Under the pieces are notes generated by a model, which was given only the letters and a program-made list of their open reading frames with translations, did no database searches and had not been told where the DNA came from. 64,000 nt of DNA, taken from positions 1-64,000 of IMG/VR virus record IMGVR_UViG_3300025881_000985, one strand, 5' to 3'. Of this stretch, positions 57,437 to 64,000 are shown one piece after another. Source of the DNA: a virus. The position numbers and the translations under genes were made by a program. The first letter of the stretch is position 1; every line of letters begins with the position of its first letter.

Positions 57437-57444
57437 TATTTATA
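57437..57444 (-). promoter_or_regulatory. Canonical T4 late promoter TATAAATA
   Basis: Exact consensus, minus strand, 50 nt before the 57386 start. Confidence 0.85.
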
Positions 57445-57467
57445 AAACTTTAATGATACAGCCTTAT

Positions 57468-57935
57468 TTACCCCATCCAAGTAGATACTTTTGAACTATC
57501 AACAACAGTGATATCAGAAACAGTTAAATTTTTCTCACGTTTATATACAGTTGCCCAGTATGCATATTGATTGTAGTCAAAACCATCACATTCACGTATA
57601 CCGGGTCGTGTTACGGCTTTGCTGGATGCATCTGCCGCTATTTGTGTTAAAATTTCTCTAGTGTTAGTTAAGTACCAGTCCATTAAATATTCTGGCTCGG
57701 GATCTGGTAAATTTTCAAACCAATAGTATTGATAGCAGTAAAGTGGATCTTCTTCTAATGTATAATACTTTGGATCAATACGTATTGTAGTATCTGTTCC
57801 GTCTTTTGGATCTGTTATTGCTGTTAAATTTTTAAACGATTCAATAACGTTTTCATCTTCACAATGGAATACAGCCTCTGTGGGCCATTCGTCGTCAGTG
57901 AATTGTCTTTGGTGTGTCACCCTAACTAATCTCAT
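57468..57935 (-). CDS. Paralog C of a tandem late family (divergent)
   Basis: 155 residues, M-R-L-V-R-V-T start. The pattern Y-Q-Y-Y-W-F-E-N-L-P ... Y-L-M-D-W-Y followed by Y-N-Q-Y-A-Y-W parallels paralogs A and B more loosely. A GGAG site is present and a GATAAAATA box lies upstream. Three copies in a row suggest duplication and divergence. Confidence 0.6.
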   Translation of the reverse strand: MRLVRVTHQRQFTDDEWPTEAVFHCEDENVIESFKNLTAITDPKDGTDTTIRIDPKYYTLEEDPLYCYQYYWFENLPDPEPEYLMDWYLTNTREILTQIAADASSKAVTRPGIRECDGFDYNQYAYWATVYKREKNLTVSDITVVDSSKVSTWMG

Positions 57936-58020
57936 TTATGATTCTCCAATGATTATTTTATCAGCTTACTTTTACTTAGCGGTAAGTAATACGATGTATA
58001 AGTTTTAAATTGGTACATGA

Positions 58021-58419
58021 ATGACAGACATTTTTGACATGATAATAACGGGGATTATGATATGGGCCGCAGTCCACATAGTCGGCCGTATACTATATCG
58101 GTTTCTTGAGGTTTATAGACATAATCAGAATCGGCGCGAATACAATCGAGCATTGACAATGGGTTATGAAATAGAAAATCTTAAAAATGAAATAGATAAA
58201 AAGTTTGTTGTTGTAGACATCGAAAGAAATAATGATCAATTGTATGCATATAATAACAGTACAAAAACATTCTTATACCAAGGAAAGACGTTGGATGAAT
58301 TAAAAACTGGAATTGAAGAACGGTTTCCAGGAGTTCATTTAATGCTAACAGAAAAATCTGAAAACTTATTTAAATCTGACCTTGCTAAACTCAGATCAAG
58401 AAAGGACACGCAGGAATAA
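58021..58419 (+). CDS. Membrane-anchored hypothetical protein
   Basis: 132 residues. An N-terminal membrane segment (about 7-29), then a basic helix and a soluble domain with V-V-V-D-I-E-R-N. No Shine-Dalgarno is obvious. It lies 6 nt before infA-like. Function unknown. Confidence 0.6.
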   Translation: MTDIFDMIITGIMIWAAVHIVGRILYRFLEVYRHNQNRREYNRALTMGYEIENLKNEIDKKFVVVDIERNNDQLYAYNNSTKTFLYQGKTLDELKTGIEERFPGVHLMLTEKSENLFKSDLAKLRSRKDTQE

Positions 58420-58425
58420 CCGCAT

Positions 58426-58653
58426 ATGGCAAAAGATGAAAAACTGACAGTATCAGGTGAAATCACAGATATTTTACCAAATACTATGTTTAAAGTTAAG
58501 TTACTAGAAGAAAATCTGAATCACGAAATAATTGCATACTTAGGAGGAAAATTACGTCAACATAATATTAAAATCATACAAGGTGATATAGTTGATGTTG
58601 AAATGACTCCATACGATTTGTCGAAAGGTCGTATTGTATATCGAAACAAATGA
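58426..58653 (+). CDS. infA: Translation initiation factor IF-1
   Basis: 75 residues, close to bacterial IF-1 (72). S1/OB-fold: L-P-N-T-M-F-K-V near 17-24, [10 protein letters not shown] near 41-50, G-D-I-V-D-V-E, and the diagnostic [13 protein letters not shown] near 61-73. IF-1 sits in the 30S A site during initiation. A phage copy may favour phage mRNA, including leaderless ones (inference). Only a weak ribosome site. It overlaps the SOD start by 4 nt. Confidence 0.95.
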   Translation: MAKDEKLTVSGEITDILPNTMFKVKLLEENLNHEIIAYLGGKLRQHNIKIIQGDIVDVEMTPYDLSKGRIVYRNK

Positions 58654-59237
58654 TATTAATAGAGTTGATAAATAGTTGCATGTCCGATGATATTATAAAA
58701 AAATCTATACAAATAGTTGAACGTAGCGAACGCCCGCAGATGTCTGTGTTTAAGCCTCGTTATAGTGTTCCTTATGGGCTAAGTCCAATTACAAGTAGTT
58801 CAACTCTTGACAACCATTATAATAAACTTTATAAAGGTTATGTTGACAAATATAACAAAGGTATCAATGTTGGCACTAATAAAGCCGGTGCTTATTTGCA
58901 CGAAAAATGGTTTGAACAATTTAGACCTCGTAGACAAGTTAATAGACCCTCTGGCAAAATACTAGACTTAGTTAACAGACACTACGGAAGTATGAAAGAC
59001 TTCAAAGATGCTCTTGTTGATGAGTGCCAAAAAGTATATGGAAGTGGTTGGGTTTATGTTAATCGCAATATGAAAATTAAACAAATACGCAATCATAGAA
59101 TTCCACCAGATGGAATTATTTTAATAGTAGACATGTGGGAACATGCATGGGTAAGAGATTACGGATCTAATAAAAAACAGTATGTACAAAATCTTTGGAA
59201 ACTGTTTGATTGGACTGTAATTAATGCTAGGACATAA
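58650..59237 (+). CDS. Fe/Mn superoxide dismutase
   Basis: 195 residues. Metal ligands are all present: H56 in L-D-N-H-Y, H84 in A-Y-L-H-E-K-W, D161 and H165 in D-M-W-E-H-A-W. P-Y-G-L near 41 is the usual opening. It converts superoxide to oxygen and peroxide. The start overlaps infA; an internal ATG at 58680 would remove 10 residues. No signal peptide, so cytoplasmic or virion. Metal choice cannot be decided from sequence alone. Confidence 0.9.
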   Translation: MILIELINSCMSDDIIKKSIQIVERSERPQMSVFKPRYSVPYGLSPITSSSTLDNHYNKLYKGYVDKYNKGINVGTNKAGAYLHEKWFEQFRPRRQVNRPSGKILDLVNRHYGSMKDFKDALVDECQKVYGSGWVYVNRNMKIKQIRNHRIPPDGIILIVDMWEHAWVRDYGSNKKQYVQNLWKLFDWTVINART

Positions 59238-59560
59238 TGATTACAATAAATGAAGTTGGAGCCGTACGGGTTCAACAATTACAAAAAGAACAAGATAAAC
59301 CAGATAGTCCGCTAAGAGTCTTTATTCAAGGCGGCGGTTGTTCAGGATTTCAATATGGACTTGAACTTGATAATACAATTACCGACGAAGATGACGTATT
59401 CGAAAGTAATGGTATAAAACTGGTGGTAGACCGCGTAAGTCAACTGTACTTGTTTGGCAGTGAAATTATATTTAAAAATGAATTGGGCGGGTACTCATAC
59501 TCTTTAGAGAACCCAAATGCGGCCAGTGGTTGTAGTTGCGGATCTAGCTTTTCTGTTTAA
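59237..59560 (+). CDS. A-type Fe-S carrier (IscA/ErpA family), second copy
   Basis: 107 residues with cysteines at 35, 99 and 101 (G-G-C-S-G and G-C-S-C-G), at the IscA numbering. More typical in sequence than the 6373 copy. Coupled to the SOD gene (TAATG). Two different A-type carriers imply demand for Fe-S enzymes, such as the radical SAM protein. Confidence 0.92.
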   Translation: MITINEVGAVRVQQLQKEQDKPDSPLRVFIQGGGCSGFQYGLELDNTITDEDDVFESNGIKLVVDRVSQLYLFGSEIIFKNELGGYSYSLENPNAASGCSCGSSFSV

Positions 59561-59578
59561 AATATTCGTTATACATTG

Positions 59579-59586
59579 CTAAATAC
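59579..59586 (+). promoter_or_regulatory. Late-type box CTAAATAC before tail fibre gene
   Basis: Late box 43 nt before the fibre ATG; a TATAAT (59589-59594) follows but lacks a good -35. Confidence 0.6.
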
Positions 59587-59628
59587 TGTATAATATACCT
59601 ACGTATAACGAAATTAGGATGAGAAAAG

Positions 59629-62600
59629 ATGCCGTTTACTAACATTAATACCAGCCCTGGATCAGGTGATTCATTAAAAGCCGCTTTTGACATTGTTAAT
59701 GCAAACTTCGATCAAATCGAAGATGGTACGTACACTATCACTTCATCTGCTCCAATCAGTACAGTAGCAGGTAGAACTGGAGATGTTGTACTAACTGTTG
59801 GAGACATAACAGGTGCCGCGAGCACCGGATATGTCGATGGTGTAGTTGCAGGAATAAATGCCGTAACAGAAGGAACTGTTGATAGCAAAATTACACTTGC
59901 TATAAACAATTTACTTGACGGGGCACCAGCCGCGTTAGATACACTAGCAGAACTAGCTACTGCAATCGGAAACGATGCAGATGTAGCAAACACATTAACT
60001 GGACAAATATCAAGTTTAAATACTACAGTTACCAACAACAACAATACATTAACCGCAGAAATCAACTTAATTAACGGTAAACTTACAGCATCAGGCATCG
60101 GTGCTGGAGGTGATATATCCGCCGCAACAATTACAGCAACAACAGAATTCGTAGGTAACCTAACAGGAAACGTAACAGGTAATACAGCAGGAGTACACAC
60201 TGGTGCAGTAACTGGTGCAGTAACAGGTAATGTTACAGGAAACTTAACTGGCAACTCTGCAGGAGTACATACAGGTGCAGTAGTTGGAGATGTTACAGGT
60301 GACTTAACAGGTGATGTAACTGGTAACGTAACAGGTAATGTAACTGGCAACTTAACAGGTGATGTAACGTCAGGCGGAACAAGTACATTTACTACAGTTG
60401 ATATCAATGGAGGTGCCATTGATGGTGCAATTATTGGTGCTAACTCAGCCGCGGCAATTACAGGTACTACTATAACAGCAACAGGCTTTGTAGGTCCAAT
60501 CACAGGAAATGTAACAGGTAATACCGCAGGAGTACATACAGGTGCAGTAGTTGGAGATGTTACAGGTGATATAACAGGTAACTCAACTGGAACACATACT
60601 GGTACAGTAATTGGTAATGTAACTGGTAATGTTACAGGTAACGTAACTGGTCAAGTTAGTCTTCTTGATAACCACTCAACAAACGGACTAACAGAAGGTG
60701 GAAATAATCTTTACTATACAGACGCCAGAGCTGATGCACGTATAGGTGCCGCAGATATAAGTGCATTATCAGATGTACACACAACAGCGGCCACTGACGG
60801 TCAAATACTTGCATGGGATAATGCAAACAGTCGTTGGGCACCTGCTAACAATCCAGACACAGTTTATACAACTTTTGCGTCAGACTTTGATACAAGACTT
60901 GGAACTAAAACAACCGCTAACCTAACAGAAAACACAAACTTATATTATACAGATGCAAGAGTTGACAGCCACCTAAGTGGCGGAACAGGCGTTACGTACA
61001 ATGCTGGTGCTATCAGTATTGGACAGTCTGTAGGAACAGGTGATAATGTAACATTTAATAATACTACAATCACTGGAAACTTAACAGTAAACGGAACTAC
61101 TACAACTATCAATGCAACTGATTTAAGTGTAACAGATTTAAATATTACAGTGGCCAAAGATGCCGCTGATGCAACTGCGGCAAACGGTGCAGGACTGACA
61201 GTTGCCGGTGCAAGTGCTACATTAACATATGTTAGTGCATCTGACTCTTGGGCAATGAACAAAAATTTAAGTGCTAACGTAGTTGGAAACTTAACAGGAA
61301 ATGTAACAGGTAATACCGCAGGAGTACATACAGGAAATGTAACTGGAGATGTAACTGGTAATACAGCAGGAGTACATACAGGAAATGTAACTGGAGATGT
61401 AACTGGAAATGTAACAGGTAATACAGCAGGAGTACATACAGGTGCCGTAACAGGTGATGTAACTGGTGATGTTACAGGTGCAGTAACTGGTAATGTTACA
61501 GGAAACTTAACAGGTAATGTAACCGGAACAGTTTCAAGTATTGCTAATTTTACTACTGCTAACCTAACAGAAAACACAAACTTATATTATACAGATGCTA
61601 GAGCAGATGCACGTATAGGTGCATCATCAATAAATGCTTTGTCTGATGTTAATACCACAGGCGCCGCAAATAATAAAATTTTAAAGTATAACGGTACAAA
61701 CTGGGTAGTAGCAGACGAAACCGCAGGATTAACAAACACTGATGGATTAGCAGAAGGTACAACTAACCTTTACTACACAGATGCTAGAGCAGACGCTAGA
61801 GTAGCTGGTTGGTTGGCAACCGCAACGTCAGATAATATACCCGAAGGTACAACAAGTTTATATGCCACCAATGGCAATTTAGATACCTATCTTGCTACTA
61901 AAAATACTGCTAATTTAGCTGAAGGGTCAAACCTTTATTATACCGATGCAAGAGCAGATGCAAGAATTGGAGCCGCAGTATTAAGTGCATTGTCAGATGT
62001 GCATACAACCGTAGCAACAGATGGACAAGTTTTAACTTGGGATAATGCTAATACTAGATGGGCACCAGCAACACCAGGCGGAAGTGCTAATGTAGGTAAC
62101 TTTACATTTACTAGTAATACAATAGCAGTAACTGATGCCAATGGCGGAATTACAATTGATGCTAACGGCAATGGTGAAATTGTAATGGGTGATAATGTTG
62201 GTATTAACAATACCAACCCAGGTGTTTGGTTGCATGTTGGTAACCAAGGAGACTTAACAGAAACTGGTAGTATTGCGATTGCATATGGAGATGTAACTCA
62301 AGTACAAGAAAGTAAAACACAAGGTGGTGAAGCATTACTTACATGGGATTGGTCAAACGGAGTTTCAGCAGGTAGCAACGTAGACGGAACTAACCATGCA
62401 ATATTTGGAATTTACAATGGTGCGTTAGCACAACCTTTTATTACGTTTGATAGACCAAGTGCAGGTAGATCAAGTCCATTACACATTGATGAAACTGGTA
62501 ATGCAACATTTAAAGATGATATTATTCTTAGCCAACCTGCAGAAATAAAATTCCAAGACGGAGACAAGTCAAACTATGTTGGATTTACCGCTCCGGTTAC

Positions 62601-63765
62601 TGTAGGAGCCAATGTTGTTTGGACACTTCCAAACACAGACGGAACACCAGGACAATACCTAATAACAGATGGATCCGGAGCACTTAGTTGGGCCGCAGGA
62701 CTAGCATCAGGATTAGCCGCAACAGATTTAAGTGTTACTGTCGCAAGTGTAGGTACCGCAGGATTAACATATGATAACGCAGGTGTGTTTACATATACTC
62801 CGCCAGACCTAAGCACATATTTAACAAGTGTTCCAGCACAAACTTTTGCTAGTTTAACTGGCAAACCAACTACAATAGCAGGTTATGGAATTACTGATGC
62901 ATTGGCATTGGGTACAACTAGTACAACAGCTTTAGCAGGTGATACTGCACTACTAGCATTGGGTACAACTAGTACAACAGCTTTAGCAGGTGATACAGCT
63001 ATTCCTAGTGCATTAACAGATTTAGGAATTACAGACGGTACCGCAGGACAACAACTAACAACAGATGGTAGTGGAAACTTTACTTTCCAAGCCGCTGGTA
63101 GTGGTAGCGGTATTGCACTAACTGATCTAAGTGTTACAACTGGCTCAGCAAGTAGCGGTGGAACACTAGCTTATGATAACTCCACTGGAGTGTTTAGTTT
63201 TGCACCAGCAGACACGTCAACATTTATTACAGCAACTTCAACTAATACACTCACAAATAAAACAATGGGTGCTACTACAATGGGTGGGCATCTAATTCCA
63301 GATTCCGATGCCGCATACGATTTTGGTAATGCAACTAACAAAATTAGACATTTGTTCCTGAGCAATAACAGTATTAAATTTGGAGATTCTGAACTAGCCT
63401 TGGGCGTTGATGTTACAGCAGGTACTATTCAGTTTAACACACATACTATTGCAACAAGTACTACTGAAGTTAACGATACGCCAGGTGCTCTTGACATTAC
63501 AAAACGCAATCATTTTGTTACCCCAGGTGTAAATTACACACTAGCAGATGGAACTTATACAGGTCAAGAATTGCATATATGGAAATCAGGACTTGCTACT
63601 GGTGTTTGTGATATTACAATAGCAAATGCAATACATACCAATGCCGGCGATGTTACAGCGGCAGTAGCCGCCTTTGTTTGGAGACTAACAGGTGCTCAAG
63701 GTAGATTCAGTTGCATATGGAACGGAACACAATGGATTATTGGAGACGGTGGAATTGCCGCTTAA
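59629..63765 (+). CDS. Large repeat-rich tail fibre protein
   Basis: 1378 residues. The N-terminus (M-P-F-T-N-I-N-T-S-P-G-S-G-D-S-L-K-A-A-F) is a common marine phage fibre start and is shared in part with the next gene. Residues 170-345 and 550-640 are runs of G-N-V-T-G and A-G-V-H-T-G repeats (beta). Modules of N-L-Y-Y-T-D-A-R-A-D-A-R-I recur at about 360, 440, 650, 705 and 770. The C-terminus has a G-G-H-L-I-P-D-S-D module and a compact head. No chaperone follows in the window. It would form the receptor-binding fibre. Confidence 0.85.
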   Translation: MPFTNINTSPGSGDSLKAAFDIVNANFDQIEDGTYTITSSAPISTVAGRTGDVVLTVGDITGAASTGYVDGVVAGINAVTEGTVDSKITLAINNLLDGAPAALDTLAELATAIGNDADVANTLTGQISSLNTTVTNNNNTLTAEINLINGKLTASGIGAGGDISAATITATTEFVGNLTGNVTGNTAGVHTGAVTGAVTGNVTGNLTGNSAGVHTGAVVGDVTGDLTGDVTGNVTGNVTGNLTGDVTSGGTSTFTTVDINGGAIDGAIIGANSAAAITGTTITATGFVGPITGNVTGNTAGVHTGAVVGDVTGDITGNSTGTHTGTVIGNVTGNVTGNVTGQVSLLDNHSTNGLTEGGNNLYYTDARADARIGAADISALSDVHTTAATDGQILAWDNANSRWAPANNPDTVYTTFASDFDTRLGTKTTANLTENTNLYYTDARVDSHLSGGTGVTYNAGAISIGQSVGTGDNVTFNNTTITGNLTVNGTTTTINATDLSVTDLNITVAKDAADATAANGAGLTVAGASATLTYVSASDSWAMNKNLSANVVGNLTGNVTGNTAGVHTGNVTGDVTGNTAGVHTGNVTGDVTGNVTGNTAGVHTGAVTGDVTGDVTGAVTGNVTGNLTGNVTGTVSSIANFTTANLTENTNLYYTDARADARIGASSINALSDVNTTGAANNKILKYNGTNWVVADETAGLTNTDGLAEGTTNLYYTDARADARVAGWLATATSDNIPEGTTSLYATNGNLDTYLATKNTANLAEGSNLYYTDARADARIGAAVLSALSDVHTTVATDGQVLTWDNANTRWAPATPGGSANVGNFTFTSNTIAVTDANGGITIDANGNGEIVMGDNVGINNTNPGVWLHVGNQGDLTETGSIAIAYGDVTQVQESKTQGGEALLTWDWSNGVSAGSNVDGTNHAIFGIYNGALAQPFITFDRPSAGRSSPLHIDETGNATFKDDIILSQPAEIKFQDGDKSNYVGFTAPVTVGANVVWTLPNTDGTPGQYLITDGSGALSWAAGLASGLAATDLSVTVASVGTAGLTYDNAGVFTYTPPDLSTYLTSVPAQTFASLTGKPTTIAGYGITDALALGTTSTTALAGDTALLALGTTSTTALAGDTAIPSALTDLGITDGTAGQQLTTDGSGNFTFQAAGSGSGIALTDLSVTTGSASSGGTLAYDNSTGVFSFAPADTSTFITATSTNTLTNKTMGATTMGGHLIPDSDAAYDFGNATNKIRHLFLSNNSIKFGDSELALGVDVTAGTIQFNTHTIATSTTEVNDTPGALDITKRNHFVTPGVNYTLADGTYTGQELHIWKSGLATGVCDITIANAIHTNAGDVTAAVAAFVWRLTGAQGRFSCIWNGTQWIIGDGGIAA
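60155..60655 (+). repeat. GGNVTG/AGVHTG coding repeat, block 1
   Basis: Tandem degenerate units such as GGAAATGTAACAGGTAA and GCAGGAGTACATACAGGTGC, interrupted by a spacer at about 60361-60500. Same codon choices recur between copies, so the DNA itself is repetitive. Confidence 0.8.
61285..61530 (+). repeat. GGNVTG/AGVHTG coding repeat, block 2
   Basis: Copies of AGCAGGAGTACATACAGGAA followed by ATGTAACTGGAGATGTAACT recur with little change, more alike than in block 1. Confidence 0.8.
62905..62996 (+). repeat. 41-bp perfect direct repeat in the fibre gene
   Basis: Copy 1 is 62905-62945 and copy 2 is 62956-62996, identical, with a 51-bp period (17 codons). In-frame recent duplication. Confidence 0.85.
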
Positions 63766-63799
63766 TAACATGATAAATACTGTAAGGAAAGATTAAAAT

Positions 63800-64000
63800 A
63801 TGCCTAGTTTAGATACAATTAATATTGGTGCCTCAGCAAACGATGGGTCCGGCGATAGCATACGTGAAGCATTTAGTAAAGCACGTAATAATTTTAACAC
63901 AATTGAAACTACTTTAGTTCCAACTCTAATTAGTACGGCCGTTGCTAATATTAGTGCAACTTTCTCAGGCGGTACAATTACTAACGACACTAGTTTTACT
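63800..64000 (+). CDS. Second tail fibre gene, 3' end outside the window
   Basis: 67 visible residues from the ATG at 63800, preceded by a GATAAATAC late-like box (about 63771-63779) and AAGGAAAG. I-N-I-G-A-S-A-N-D-G-S-G-D-S-I-R-E-A-F matches the N-terminal module of marine phage fibres (N-D-G-x-G-D-x-L-R-x-A-F). It is therefore a second fibre or attachment protein. Confidence 0.75.
   Translation, partial: MPSLDTINIGASANDGSGDSIREAFSKARNNFNTIETTLVPTLISTAVANISATFSGGTITNDTSFT

Noticed and set aside
60155-61530. Repeat blocks as a CRISPR array or satellite
   Set aside because: Repeats are contiguous, in frame and encode GNVTG/AGVHTG units of one long fibre gene; no spacers of constant length.
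59712-61577. Long minus-strand open frames across the fibre gene
   Set aside because: They mirror the repeat codons of the plus-strand gene, give Val/Pro/Thr-only proteins and have no promoter or ribosome site.
1-64000. tRNA genes, insertion sequences, integrase or prophage attachment sites
   Set aside because: I found no cloverleaf with conserved TTC arm in the gaps, no transposase or integrase motifs, and no duplicated att-like sequence; gaps are too short to hide a tRNA array.

Overview
The window looks like a piece of a lytic T4-like (myovirus-type) phage genome, most likely from a marine proteobacterial host. The reasons are: coding density is near-total with short or negative gene spacing; base composition is AT-rich; T4-family enzymes are present (DexA-like exonuclease, gp30-like DNA ligase, NrdA/NrdB, PAAR spike tip); T4-type late promoter boxes (TATAAATA and close variants) precede virion genes on both strands; and metabolic genes typical of marine T4-like phages are present (HesB/IscA, Hsp20, UvdE, 2OG oxygenases). 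The host is not identifiable from the sequence. TctA/TctC-like and TRAP solute-binding genes suggest a marine heterotroph, probably an alphaproteobacterium (inference). No gap without a gene exceeds 300 bases. I see no tRNA, rRNA, CRISPR array or insertion sequence.

Layout. 1-6.3 kb: virion-assembly-type genes, several starting with M-(K/R)-(I/L)-x-E, plus a nucleotidyltransferase and a KxDG ligase-like protein. 6.3-13.7 kb: A-type Fe-S carrier, RecB-like nuclease, tailspike-like protein, NrdA-NrdB-glutaredoxin, PurS-like protein, PAAR tip. 13.7-21 kb: large virion proteins, a metalloprotease on the minus strand, a coiled-coil membrane protein and ClpX. 21-26 kb: Hsp20, ClpS, a cytidylyltransferase, an alpha/beta hydrolase-like protein, DexA, GMP reductase and a bL33-like protein. 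26-36 kb: surface- and small-molecule-type enzymes (UDP-glucose dehydrogenase family, amidinotransferase, two oxygenases, glycosyltransferase-like), UvdE and RpiB. 36-39 kb and 46-49 kb: short early-type genes, each block driven by near-identical sigma70 promoters, including a (p)ppGpp hydrolase-like HD protein and small lipoproteins. 39-46 kb: radical SAM protein, ClpP, a mini malonyl-CoA decarboxylase, a nuclease, and a 1020-residue multidomain protein. 49-53 kb: TctA and TctC-like transporter parts and a signal-less TRAP binding protein. 53-59.6 kb: DNA ligase and small replication-type genes, a tandem paralog family, translation initiation factor IF-1, superoxide dismutase and a second Fe-S carrier. 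59.6-64 kb: a repeat-rich tail fibre and the start of another.

How the genes may work together. ClpX, ClpP, ClpS and Hsp20 amount to a phage-owned proteolysis and chaperone set. IF-1 and the bL33-like protein point to action on host translation. NrdAB-Grx, PurS, GuaC and the alarmone hydrolase act on purine and deoxynucleotide supply. SOD plus two Fe-S carriers protect iron enzymes. Two regulatory features stand out. One is a promoter cassette repeated five times with a conserved spacer. The other is a set of seven promoters placed so close to the ATG that the mRNAs would be leaderless; four of these have a late box exactly 4 nt before ATG and no Shine-Dalgarno sequence.
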